Shown here: positions 46,691 through 57,500 of the stretch, one piece after another
Position numbering within the stretch: position 1 is the first letter of the stretch
Layout of the letters: each line of letters starts with the position of its first letter
Origin: Papio anubis
Lineage: Eukaryota > Chordata > Mammalia > Primates > Cercopithecidae
DNA: 64,000 bases
Direction: 5' to 3'
NCBI RefSeq assembly: GCF_008728515.1
Contig: NC_044981.1
Coordinates: 4,392,538 to 4,456,537, forward strand
Translations under genes and position numbers: made by a program
Notes under the pieces: model-generated
The model's database searches: none
What the model was told of the DNA's origin: nothing
What the model saw: only the letters and a program-made list of their open reading frames with translations

Positions 46691-47299
46691 GAGGGGGTTG
46701 AGATAGGGAAAAGCTGGGCTGTGATTTCAGAATATATTTATTCTGCCATGACTTAAGCCCTGGGCTCTGCTCCAGAATTCTTGTCTGAATAGTTTGCTGT
46801 TCATGGAGGCTGTTTACATTATTGGTTCTTTTCTCGGCAGTCAGACATTGTTCCTTGGCTCTAGCACCAAGGAGTTGTGCTTCCCATCATTAGAAAGATG
46901 ATGCAAGAGGTCTGCCTTCAGTTTGACATGCTTGTTGGGATGAGAGCTGCTTGCTTTCAATAACAGGAATGTGTTTGTACAGCTCTTTAGTGGGCACTGT
47001 TACTGCTAATTCAATATCCATTCTCCCTTCTTTTTTTCTAAGAGAACTTTGAAATTTTTTTAGATATCTACCTCTCCTAGACATAGCCCACGTATCCCAA
47101 TGAAAGATGACCCCACCCCAGCTCCAGAGGCAGCTTTGAGCCATTGGTCTAAATAAAGGTTTTTGTATCCCTCTTTCAGTGACTGGTTCAGACATGGCTG
47201 TGAAAGCTGATAAGAAACAAGAGGATGCTACTATCAAGGAAAGACAGGATGTTGGGAGGGAAGACTACAGCAATGGGAAATTGATTACACATTAGGGAT
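46691..47299. other. Unassigned segment, probably an old repeat
   Basis: About 600 bp. The part at 46980-47270 has a familiar repeat feel ('agacatagcccacgtatccc', 'agtgactggttcagacatgg') but I cannot name it. A 115-codon minus frame (46890-47237) has no domain. Confidence 0.35.
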
Positions 47300-48800
47300 T
47301 AGTCAGATGAACAAATAGGATGAGAATTATGATAGCCAAGTTTGTCACTCTTGGAGTAGTGAATCACAAACATGGAAAGAGAGAAACTAGTTTGACCCTG
47401 TAGTGTTGTGTTGGAATTGGAGACATTGGTGTGAAGTCATGGATTTCAATTTGTAGATTGATCAATGTAGAAATAGACATAGATGTAAATGCAGGCATAT
47501 ATAACAGCGTAGAGTCCCTAGCCCTGTTCACTGAGAGACTCTAGAAGCAATGACAACCCAGTAGCAATGAAAATACTTAGCATCCAAATTTTGGCTTCTA
47601 AATATCTTTCTCCACTAAATGGAGCTAGGACTACTTACCAAAAAAAAAAAAAAAAAAAAAAAAAAGGCTGGTTCCATGATTTGAGCAAGGAAAGGGCAAA
47701 ATGAGTCTGGAACATCTTATTCTACCAGGAAGTAAGAAGTGCCCAAAGAATTAGGAGACATTTCAAAAGGACACAGAGTCCAGATTAAAGGGGTTCCGAC
47801 AGTCAAATAAAGGAGAATCTCAATATCAAAATAAATAACAGTAGTTAGAGATCATAACCCATTAAATGAATTAGGAATTCATGAGTCCATACTAATATAA
47901 ATATATAGATAAATTAAGATATTAAATGTTTGATAAGAAGGTATATATTCACAGTGTCTCAAAGTACCTTCCTACAACTTAATAATTACAAAGGAAATGT
48001 AAGTTAACTACAGTGGAGAAGCCTGGCAGATACTGCTTTAATTAAGTGGTCAAAACTAACATCTCCCACGATGAAACAAATCAAAATCACGCGCCAGGTG
48101 ACACAATGCAACGAAACAAACACCACATTACTTTTTGTGATATTCCTGCCATAGATGCAAAACTTGAATCCAATCATAAGGAAACATCAGATAAACCCAA
48201 ACCAAGGGACCTTCAATAAAATAGTCTTTTAAAATATCAAGGTCATGAAAGTCGGACATCCTTTACAAGGACATAATCAGGACAAGTGGCAAAACTGGAA
48301 TGGAAGGCCGGGTGCAATGGCTTACGCCTGTAATCCCAGCACTTTCGGAGGCTGGGGCAGGTGAATCACATGAGGTCAGGAGTTTGAGACCAGCCTGGCC
48401 AACATGGTGAAACCTCAGCTCTACTAAAAATACAAAAATTAGCCGGACATGGTGGCATATGCCTGTAATCCCAGCTACTAGGGAGGCTGAGGCAGGAGAA
48501 TCACTCGCACCCAGGAGGTGGAAGTTGCAGTGAGCTGAGATTGCACCATTGCACTCCAGCCTGGGTGACACAGTGAGACTTCATCTCAAAGAAAAAAAAA
48601 AAAACTTCAATGGTGTCTGTGATTTAGAATTTCGGCTTTGTAGGAGAATGTCTTTGTTCCACAGGAAATATACACTAAATTATCCTGGTGCACAGAATTT
48701 CATGTCAGCAAATTACCCTCCAATAATTCAGAGAAATAACTTTTTTGTACTGTTCTTGAGGCTTTTCTCTAAATTTGAGATCGTTTCCCAAAAAATAGAA
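47300..48800. mobile_element. Old interspersed repeat of uncertain class (also present at 50071-50330)
   Basis: Contains 'atcaaggtcatgaaagtcgg', 'gagaatgtctttgttccaca' and 'ggaaatatacactaaattat', which belong to a common mammalian element I cannot place. 47360-47590 aligns with 50071-50300. A run of about 26 A's lies at 47640-47665. An Alu is inserted at 48306-48604. Confidence 0.5.
48306..48604 (+). mobile_element. AluS
   Basis: Full dimer starting ggccgggtgcaatggcttac with an A-tail. Imperfect flanks aaaactggaatgg / aaaacttcaatgg. Confidence 0.93.
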
Positions 48801-49740
48801 AGAAAATAGAACAAATGGAAAGAAATGTTCTTAAGATACGAGGAGACTATTACTATTACTGAAAACTTCCAAAACAGTCTTTTTTCCTTCTCTGAAGACT
48901 TTCTGAAAGAAACATTTTTCCTCCTCTGGATAATGCCAGGCATTGAGATTAGACCCAAAAAATCATGTGATCATCCGCTGCCAGTGTGAGAAGAAAGCAG
49001 AGCCAAGAGGATCACAGGGAAAGATCTGGGGCCACTGGATCGAGCCCGTCCTGATTCCTCTGGACTGTCAGCCACAGGAGTGATTAAAATTCCTTGTTGT
49101 TTAAGCTTGTCATATTGGGTTTTCAATTATTTGCCACAAAAGACATCCTGACTTACACATAATCATTGAAGGAGGATTCCAGTGTCCTCTGACGATGAAC
49201 TCCAGCCTCGTTGTGACCTCACAGGTTATCCATGTATAAAATCCTTACGTAGAAACCTCCCTCTTGGGTAATGATGGGTCCTTGTTGCGACATGGATGAT
49301 GGGTAAACAAGCACAGTGTAACCTCTTGAGCACCTCCACGGAGACTTTCAGATTCCAAGTAAAAAGCATTCCAGAATGTGAAGGAATATGCTGAGCTTAT
49401 CACACAGGGGCATCGCAGTACGGATCTATCTAGCAACCAAGTTGAACTCAGTCCAAGATCATTTTTACCACTCTGCAACAAATGTCCCCAGGCCTTCCCT
49501 TTCTACCTAAAAACTGTATTTGATTCTATTTAAATGTCTGTTAACTTTACTCTTCTGATTGAATCTTATCACTCTCTTCTCAGAAACCTTGAATAACTCA
49601 GCCAAACCTGAGAGACAGAGTCTTTTATCTTATCATGGCACTCAGGGACCTCCCTGACAGATCCTAAACCATCCTTCACATCTGTCTTCTCTATCTCAGT
49701 GCACTTTATTCTCCAGGAACACTGTGGAGAAGTGAGTTAC
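48801..49740. other. Low-repeat segment with a possible LTR or DNA-element end
   Basis: 48940-49165 resembles the end of an old LTR or DNA element ('gacatcctgacttacaca'), unclassified. The rest shows no gene or named repeat; frames are under 79 codons. Confidence 0.35.
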
Positions 49741-49756
49741 AAATATGGAAAGTGAG

Positions 49757-50050
49757 GCCAGGCACGGTGGCTCACACCTGTAATCCCAGGACTTTGGGAG
49801 GCCAAGGCAGGTGAATCACCTGAGATCAGGAATTCAAGACCAGCCTGTCCAACATGGTGAAACCCCGTCTCTACTCAAAATACAAAAATTAACCAGGCGT
49901 GGTGGCGGGCGCCTATAATCCCAGCTACTCAGGAGGCTGAGGCAGGAGAATTGCTTGAACTGGGGAAGTGGAAGTTGCAGTGAGCCGAGATGCGCCATTG
50001 CACGTTTGTTGCCTGGACAACAGAGCGAGACTCCATCTCAAAAAATACAT
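49757..50050 (+). mobile_element. AluS with 13-bp target-site duplication
   Basis: Flanked by tatggaaagtgag at 49744-49756 and 50058-50070. The tail is short and ends in atacatatatgta. Confidence 0.95.
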
Positions 50051-50070
50051 ATATGTATATGGAAAGTGAG

Positions 50071-50330
50071 AAAACTAAACTAAACCCTGAGGTGCTGTTC
50101 AGAATTGAAGACATAAGTGTAAAATCATAGATTCGAATCTATATAAATAGGTATGGGAATCTACGTAGGTATGTTCCTGATATAAATCTATCTAGGTATG
50201 TTCCTGATGTAAATCTATCTGATATAAATCAGGAACATTCCTGGATAGATTCCGTGTCCACTGAGAAGTAGAAGCAACAATACCCAGTATCAGTGAGAAC
50301 GCCTAGTTGCTGGATATATCATGAACTTTT
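50071..50330. mobile_element. Second copy of the uncertain old repeat, with an inverted repeat
   Basis: Aligns with 47360-47590 ('gaccctg/aaccctgaggtgctg', 'gagacattgg/gaagacataagtg', 'cccagtatcagtgagaa'). Contains a 27-bp direct repeat (about 50167-50217) and an inverted repeat with 21-nt arms at 50188-50208 and 50228-50248 (19 of 21 pairing, 19-nt loop). Confidence 0.6.
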
Positions 50331-50569
50331 ACATCTTTATGCCCATGTATACCTACTCCTACAGTTTTCTACATTAAAACACCTCGACTATGCTCTGCCT
50401 ACCAAAATTCCATTGAAGTGAAATTATGAAATGTAAAGCACCAAATACATGTCATCAACAATTTTTTATCCCTGACTCTCAATCAAAGTCTGGCTCAACT
50501 ACTCTCTCTCCTGTGACACTTCGTTGGGAATATGCAAGCAGAAGCCATATCTCCTACCTCTATGCCCAT
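50331..50569. other. Unassigned segment
   Basis: No gene or repeat recognised. Confidence 0.3.
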
Positions 50570-50750
50570 GAACCATTTCCTGTGCGTCTCTAGATAGCAT
50601 CAGTGCATCCTTCTTTGCGTTGGTGATGGCTGTTTACAAGTTCGGCTCCCCAACATCTCGTGGATTTTTGTGGGAGGATCTGACTCTTTCTCTCTGTCCT
50701 CCCAGCCCCTAGCACAGGACCTGGAAAATATTAGGTGGTCAAGGCATTTT
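50570..50750 (+). mobile_element. L2 3' end
   Basis: 'tgtcctcccagcccctagca' and 'caggacctggaaaatattag' match the L2 tail. The 63-codon frame at 50670 lies in it. Confidence 0.6.
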
Positions 50751-51394
50751 GAATTAGAGGGAGTCTTTCTCCACAAAATAGACTGGAGCTCATTGACCTG
50801 CCTCCAGAGCCAATCCCTAGCCTTGGCCTCATTTGCACTGAACTCTGCTCAAGGAAGCTGACCATTCATAGGGAATCCAGGACAAAACCACCAGGGCCCT
50901 TTGTTCCAGTCCTATTTCTATAGACTATTTCACTTTGCTGAACAAGAGGATGTCTTCAGAGAACTGACGTGCCTGCTTGCCAGGTCTTTCACAGAAATGT
51001 TTTATTTGATGCTTTGCTTTTGCTGCGGGAGTAAGTCTCTTTCCACTTTGCAGCCAGAAGTACTGGACACATGAAACGAATGTTCCTGTTTTGATAACAG
51101 CTTCCTTAGAGCTTGGCTGTACTGGGCTGGGCAAGGAAATGACCACATTCTGGCTCCCAGGGAAGGCTGTGGAACTCCAAATATGTGGGACTGAGGGAAG
51201 CTCCTGCCCAGGAAGAAAGCTGTTGTGAGATGGAGATGAAAATCCCAGTGTTCTTGGCTCAGGGGGTTTTTTCTTCATTAACTGTGCAATCGGCAAAGAG
51301 CAGTAGAGATGCTTTGCAGCCCAAGGATCTTAGATGGCAAGAGGCAATGGGAGATCTTCCCATCAAGGTCCCATCTGACCTCCATAATGGCCTC
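50751..51394. other. Low-repeat segment
   Basis: About 640 bp with a 123-codon minus frame (50925-51296) lacking motifs. No repeat recognised. Confidence 0.35.
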
Positions 51395-51523
51395 CATTCA
51401 TTTTCTATTGGTGCCAGAACAAATCCCCACAAATTCAGTGCTTAAAACAACACCAGTGTATTATTTCACAGTTCTGTAGCTCAGAAATCTGGGTACAGTG
51501 TGGTTCAACTGGGTCTTCTTTTT

Positions 51524-52457
51524 ACTTTTGTTTTTATTTTATTTGTTTCGAGATAGGGTCTTGCTTGCTCTGTCATCCAGGCTGGACTGTAGTGGCACGA
51601 TCATAGCTTGCTGTGAAACCACCTTTGCAAAATTATAACTGAGACAGTGAAATAGATCTGACCTAACCAACTCCATCTTGCTTCTAACCTCCAAGCTGTC
51701 CTTGTTCATTCCTGGGTGTAGGCCAAAGTAACTTTGGGAGGAACTTAGTTTGTAGTTTATAGTTTAAAACAGCCCTTTCCCAAAACAAACCTTCTTCTTG
51801 CCTGGGGACTAGGCTGACTTTGTAGGACTAACAAATTAGCCACAAGATTAGAAATTATGGCTTAAGAGTCATGTAACTGGAGGCTACAAGATTCTGACCC
51901 TCCCCAAATTGCTCCTGGGGATAACATCACTATTGTAAAAACTAAGATCTGTGCTTGAGATATTTTGCAGACCCTGTACTTGATGGATCCGCTGGCACCA
52001 CTCAGATTGATAAACTGGCTCATCGGATCTTGTGGTTCCCACCAAGGAATTGACTCAGCGTAAGAGGACAGCTTCAACCCCCTATTATTTCATCTCTGAC
52101 TTTACTAATCAGCGCTCCCGACTCACTGGCCCCCACCCACCAAATTATCCTTAAAAACTTTGATCCCTGAATGCGCGAGGAGGCTGATTTAAGTAATCAT
52201 AAAACTCCGGTCACCTGCACAGCCGGCTCTGCGTGAATTACTCTATTGCAATTCTCCTGTCTTGATAAATCAGCTTTGTCTAGGCAGCAGGCAAGGTGAA
52301 CCTGTTGAACAGTTTCTGGTTTTTTGTTTGTTTGTTTTTGTAGAGATAGGATCTCACTATATTCCCCAAGCTGCTCTCAAACTCCTGGGCTCAAGTGATC
52401 CTCCCACCTCAGCCTCTCAAAGTGCTGGGGTTACAAGTGGGAACCACCACACTCAGG
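51524..52457 (-). mobile_element. AluJ, minus strand, split by an ERV LTR and missing its centre
   Basis: Left part 51524-51611 and right part about 52318-52457 are one Alu. Flanks ctgggtcttctttt (51509-51522) and ctgggtcctctttc (52458-52471) are its target-site duplication. About 90 bp of the Alu centre is absent exactly where the LTR lies. Confidence 0.8.
51612..52317 (+). mobile_element. Solo ERV1-type LTR nested in the Alu
   Basis: About 706 bp starting tgtgaaaccacctttgcaaa. It shows a TATA-like ccttaaaaactttg near 52150 and an ataaaa polyadenylation-type signal near 52198 in 'aatcataaaactccggtcac'. No ERV internal sequence is present. Related to the LTR at 62180-62947. Its family name is not resolved. 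Confidence 0.75.
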
Positions 52458-52935
52458 CTGGGTCCTCTTTCGAGTCTCGTGGGCTGAAATCGAGCTATCA
52501 GCAGAACCACAATCCTTAGTGGGGGCTCTGGAGAAGAATCTGCTTCCAAGCTCACCCAGATGCCTGGCCGAATTCAGTTGCTTGTGCTTGTCAGTTGAGA
52601 ACCATCCTCAGTTCCTCGGGACCTTTCCTGAATCCTTGCACAAGGCTCCTACTTCTCAGAGCCAGCAACGGCACACTGAATCCCTTCTCAGAACTGCACG
52701 TTGAATCTCCTTGACTTCCTTTCTGCTGCATCTCTCTGAGTCCACCCAGAGAGAGTTCCCTGCTTTTAAGAGCTCAGATGATTGAATTGAGTTCACCTGG
52801 AGAGTCTCTCTATCTTAAGGTCAGTAACCCACTTACATCTGCAAACTCCCTTTGGCCATGTAAGGTAACATGTTCCCAAGTTCCAGGCATTATGGTGTGG
52901 ACTTCTTTGGGGGACCATACTGGACCCATGACAAG

Positions 52936-53251
52936 ACCCTACATTTCATTACAAAAGTAGGACTCCACCTGGCATGAGTATAATTGGGCTTTTTCTTGGG
53001 AGAGTACAGCTGGTCTTTGTTTTGCAATTTGCAGAAAAAAAGTTTTAAATCTCCAAACATAGAAAATCTAGGTCTTTGAGCATGTTTCCAAGACACATTA
53101 CTGTTTATCCTTACGCTTATGAGATTGTACCCACAGCCAATCCCTGACATCTGGGAACTGCCAGGAGGGACAGACAGATCCAGAGAGCCCAGGAATGGTG
53201 TCCAAGAGGTCCCTCAGGGCCAAGTGAGAGACTAGTATTAGAATACACAGA
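52936..53251. other. Unassigned segment
   Basis: No gene or named repeat. Confidence 0.3.
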
Positions 53252-53400
53252 GCCAGGCATCGCAGATCATGCCTGTAATTCCAGCACTTTGTGAGGCCAA
53301 GGCAGGGGGATTGCTTGAGTCCAGGAGATCAGCCTGGGCAACATAGCAAGACTTTGAATCTAAAAAACAAAACAAAACAACATTAACAAAAACAAACAAA
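53252..53400 (+). mobile_element. Alu left monomer
   Basis: Starts gccaggcatcgcagatcatg, covers the left arm only and ends in aacaaa-type tail repeats. Confidence 0.8.
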
Positions 53401-53865
53401 CAAACAAAAAGACAGCATCAGTTATTAAAGGACATGTACTTAAAGTTAGGTCTGAAACAGCCTGAAATGCCCATTTGTTGATGGCACAGCCAATGCTCAG
53501 GGTCTAGGATCGTATCTAAGACAAGCTGGAAAAACTGATGATGGGCACAAGTTCTAATAGAACCAACCAGCCTCCTTTATCAGAAATGGGGAAACCTACT
53601 TGCAGGTATTTGGTACAACCAAGAGAAATTGAAATTTAAGAAAGGAAATCCATTTTCTGGAAGAGCTGGGGTAGCAAGCAGGGACTATATTATAAGGAAT
53701 AAATGCAGAAAGTGGGTTTCTGTGTCAAAGCAGGTCCAAAAATGGGATCAGCTAGATAAGAATAGGTAGGGCCCTAGAGCGTCCCTGCTTTGGGATTGAA
53801 TCAGATCCACTGGGCTCTGGGACAAGGTCAAAACTTTAGGGAGTGGGAAGGAGGCCACTTATATG
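53401..53865. other. Unassigned segment
   Basis: About 460 bp, no gene or repeat recognised. Confidence 0.3.
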
Positions 53866-54120
53866 TCCTGTTCAAGGCACGGTAGATATAACTGTGTGCA
53901 AATCACATCCCTGCCTTCAAGGAGCACACAGTCTAGGAGGCAGTTATTCTACCAGGTGGCGGGGCTGTGGCAGCACACAGGAAGAACGAGAAAGGCTTCT
54001 AGAAGTGGTTCTGCATAAAGACCTAATGATCAAGGAGAAGTTAGGTTAATGAATAGGTAGTCTCCAGCAAAGATGGGGCAAGACCTAGAATGGGAAGAGA
54101 ACATGGCATTTTAGGAGTTT
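53866..54120 (-). mobile_element. L2 LINE, minus strand
   Basis: 'ctgccttcaaggagcacaca', 'gtctaggaggcagttattct' and 'gaaaggcttctagaagtggt' follow reverse L2 order. Confidence 0.65.
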
Positions 54121-55206
54121 AGCAAGTAGTTTATTAAGAACATGGTGTATGTCATATGAAGTCCACTTTCCTCCCACTAAAATCTCACTGTCTAATGTTT
54201 CATTTTCAGTTCAAGCATTTGGTCAGTGTTTTAATGCTGTTACTGCAGTAAGAATGTCTGGAATTGGCTAGAAATGTCTCCCTCCTTCTCCCCTCTTCTT
54301 CTCCCAATACCCCTGACCCTCACCCCAAATGTCAGGATTCAAGACTAACCAATTAGCACAAAATTTTATTTCAGCACTAAAAGAGTTGGAGCCAAGACTG
54401 CTCCTTCAGTGCCTCTTCTATTTGCTGAGGTCCAGCTCACTTCTTGGCCGCCTGGCGGCCTTGGGTGTCATCATGACTGGCAGCCTTCTGGGGTTCATAG
54501 TTACCAATTTGGAAATGAATCTTGGAGCAGAAGGACACACTTCTCTGTTTCTCAGAAATGACTTCCAGCCAGAAAGATATGTGCTTTATTTTTTCCACTG
54601 AATCTTTATGCTATCTACTCTCTATGCTATCTACTTGATTTGTCTAGTCATGGTCCCTGCTCAATCTGAATGGTCAAGACAATCACTCCATTCAACAAGC
54701 ATGGTCAAAACCATAAAGCTATGCATTGTATTACACCAAGTCAGGAATGCTAATTGGCTGAAATTTTGTTGGGCCAGAATATGAAGATAAATTAGAATAC
54801 TTGAGGGTTAACCATCTACTTCAAAGTTCATTATTGAAGAGAAATGTTGTTCTAATGCTGTGCTTTCTGTTTCATATCTGTTTTTTAATGTTGAGTCAAG
54901 GGAATCCTACTTGGCAAGTAATTATCATGCTCTGCTTTCTCTAAATAACATTCAAACATCCCCCTGTAAATGTAGCAAATGCCTCGCTCCAAAGTTTTAG
55001 CATGCTTGGAATTGTCTATGGCTTGAGCCCAACCAAGTTTTGCTAATAGCACACATAACCAAAGGCAAGCAGGAGTGAAGCAGTGGCTTCGCCAAGGGGC
55101 ACTAACTCTGAAAGGTCTGTCTGCTCCAGCTGGTTCCTCCTCCTTCCTGGGTGCAGTCCCAAGAATGGAGGTACTAGAAATCCGTGGAGCTGCTGTTAAC
55201 TAAGCC
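54121..55206. other. Low-repeat segment, no gene recognised
   Basis: About 1.1 kb. A 90-codon plus frame (54329-54601) has a hydrophobic middle (SSSLLGRLAALGVIMTGSLL), and a 15-bp near-palindrome GGCCGCCTGGCGGCC lies inside it (54446-54460). No homology, Kozak context or splice structure supports a gene. Confidence 0.4.
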
Positions 55207-55698
55207 TCTAAACTAGTCCGGGTTCTCCAAAGAAACAGAACCAGTAGGATGTAGATATACAGAGAGGGTATAAGGGGAGGTTTCTTTTAAAGCAGTGGCT
55301 CACACAATTATAGAGGCTGGCTAACCCAAAATCTGCCAGGTGGCCTGTAGGTTGGAGACCCAGGAGAGCCAATGCTGCAGTTCAGTTGCAAAGGTCATCA
55401 GGCTGAGAACCCAGGAAAGAGCCAATGCCTCAATTTGAGTCCAAAAGCTGTCTGCTGGCAGAATTTCCTCTTGCTTGGGGAAAGTCAGTCTTTTGTCCTA
55501 TTCAGGCCTTCAACTGATTGCATGAGGCCCACCCAGACTGTGGAGGGCGATCTGCTTTACTCAAAGTCGGCTTTACTCAAACTGATTTAAATGTTAATCT
55601 CATCCAAAACACTCTCACAGAAACATCCAGAATAATGCTTGACCACATTCCTGGGCCATGGCCCAGACATACTGACACATAAAATTAACCATCACCGC
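55207..55698 (+). mobile_element. Solo ERVL-type LTR (MLT2-like)
   Basis: 'gggttctccaaagaaacaga', 'accagtaggatgtag', 'ggccttcaactgattgcatg', 'actgatttaaatgttaatct' and the end 'cacataaaattaaccatcac' are classic MLT2 landmarks. It is related to but older than the LTR at 27126. Confidence 0.85.
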
Positions 55699-56754
55699 CT
55701 CTAATTAGGAGATTCTCCCTTTCCTTCTCTGACAAAGGCCCCAGGACCTTTGTAGCTTTCCTCTCCTTTCTGTGGCTGTCCCACCTCTTACTCCCCTGGG
55801 TTCTTCTGTCCCAAACCTGGCTGAAGAGAGAACTCAACCTACCTACCTTGTAACACTGAAGACGAGCAGGTGTACAGGCCCATTCTGTCTGCAAGGTTTT
55901 CTACTGATCATGACCAGAAACAAAGTATAGTAAAAACTAAAAATGGGGAGGTTCCAGGGTTAGACAATCACACTGTGCTCTTCCCATTTGTTCTGTCTCC
56001 CTTTCTGACATTGTAACTGGACATTTTGGGCTTCTGTTATCTATGGATGTCCTTGAAGGTTGATCTTAACTGACTGTGGTTCTCTGAACATGGCAAGTTT
56101 CAACAGGGCAAAACAGAAGCCAACGCGAAGGCCTTTAATCTACAGAGGGTGGTTTGCATTTCTGAGGAAACTTCCAACTGCTCCCTCTGGCTCTGTTCTT
56201 GCAGGGACATTCCCTTGGGACATATTCTCTCTGGAGGCTTGTCCCTAGAGAGGAATTTATAAAATCTTTAGAACATTGTGTATAAAATCATTGCAAGAAC
56301 TTAGGTTTTTAACTTGGCAGAAAACAAACAGTTATTAATCCTTTCTCCTCCTCTACCCCTCACTTTATAACAGTAAAGTCAAGAATTCCACCTTTTCTGA
56401 AAAAGAACACAGTAGCTCTGGGCTGAGGCCATCAGCGCTGCCCGCTGTCCAGCCCTCTCTCCCTCTCAGATCCAGTGCCTGCCATGTTCCCTGTCCCCAT
56501 CCATTCTTGGGCTCACCTTCCAGCCCTTTTCACAGCCAAGTCAGGTGGACAAAACTGTGGCACGTTGCAGCTTTTTCTATGTCTTCTCAATTATTTAGAC
56601 TCTTTTCTGACTTTTACTATTATTGTACCAGAGGGGGAAAAAAGGATGTAGAATCTTAAGCATGGTAGAAACCATTGGAAAAGGCCATGATACGAAAGTG
56701 TTTGCTGAGTGCGTGTTTAACTCCTGTCCTGGCTGTGCTTTCTTTCCCATCATC
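55699..56754. other. Low-repeat segment
   Basis: About 1.05 kb without a confident repeat. Frames are under 70 codons. No gene recognised. Confidence 0.35.
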
Positions 56755-56985
56755 TCAGAGATGAGTTGAGAACCTCACCCGGTTGCCTCCTCATGGTCCT
56801 CCATCCTGTCTGCTCTCTCTACCCTCAGTCCACCCTGCACATGGCTCTCAGGTTACTCTTCCCCAGAGCATCCCCTTGAGAGGTATTTTCCCACTCAAAC
56901 ATTTCAATGGGTCCCCAGTCCCTACACGAGACCTTCCACAATCTGGTCATAATCTGCCTTTCTCAACAGATTCACCCACTCTCTC
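56755..56985 (+). mobile_element. L2 fragment
   Basis: 'caaacatttcaatgggtccc' and 'ccacaatctggtcataatct' correspond to the L2 region upstream of its 3' UTR. Confidence 0.6.
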
Positions 56986-57185
56986 ATTCACTCATTCATT
57001 CAAATACATCTATATGGAGCACCTGCTAGGTGCTGGGCCCTGGAGACCCAGGTCAGAAGCAAGCCATCTCCCTCCCTGCTACCTTCGGAGACTGAAGGGA
57101 GCCATCTCCCTCCCTGCTACCTTCCAGTCTCTGCTCTCAAGAGCTCACAGCCTGGTTGGGCAGATGGAGACACCCATAAATCATT
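56986..57185 (-). mobile_element. L2 terminus, minus strand
   Basis: 'cattcattcaaatacatcta', 'gagcacctgctaggtgctgg' and 'ctctcaagagctcacagcct' are a reversed L2 tail. An internal 25-bp segment starting agccatctccctccctgcta is repeated at 57062-57086 and 57100-57124 (period 38). Confidence 0.7.
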
Positions 57186-57196
57186 TCAACGAAATG

Positions 57197-57226
57197 TGAT
57201 GATGATGATGATCATCATCATCATCA
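57197..57226. repeat. 30-bp perfect palindrome built of GAT/ATC triplets
   Basis: Five gat units meet five atc units head to head; all 15 base pairs match around the centre at 57211/57212. Confidence 0.95.
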
Positions 57227-57329
57227 TGATAAGAAGGAATGATGGCACTGGGAACTTCTCCCCATTTGTGTGGGTGAACTCTTTGCACTTGGCTAGTTTC
57301 CTCATCAAACACTGAAAAGGCAACACATT

Positions 57330-57500
57330 CCATCCTCAGAGCATTTGCTCAACCATCCTTCTCCCGCTGTGGTTCCTCTCCCCATGGGCACACCCATCTG
57401 TCCTGCAAGGCCCAGGTCCTGTCCTGCCTTCTCTGCTGAGTTTTTTCTCATCCACAAAGCCTGCAAAGAACTCCGATTTCCATGCACCTAACACTCATAA
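57330..57500 (+). mobile_element. L2 fragment
   Basis: 'tctgtcctgcaaggcccagg' and 'ctcatccacaaagcctgcaa' resemble the L2 3' region. Diverged. Confidence 0.5.

Larger units (their letters stand above)
51395..52935 (-). mobile_element. Old LTR-like repeat (MLT1-like), minus strand, split by an Alu and an ERV LTR
   Basis: Left piece 51395-51523 ('cagtgcttaaaacaacacca', 'tcagaaatctgggtacagtg') and right piece 52458-52935 ('gaagaatctgcttccaagct', 'tggccatgtaaggtaaca', 'gacttctttgggggaccat') belong to one reverse-orientation element. Class by recall only. Confidence 0.5.

Noticed and set aside
54329..54601. 90-codon frame with a hydrophobic segment, possible small membrane protein
   Set aside because: No conservation evidence, and a single hydrophobic stretch arises easily by chance.
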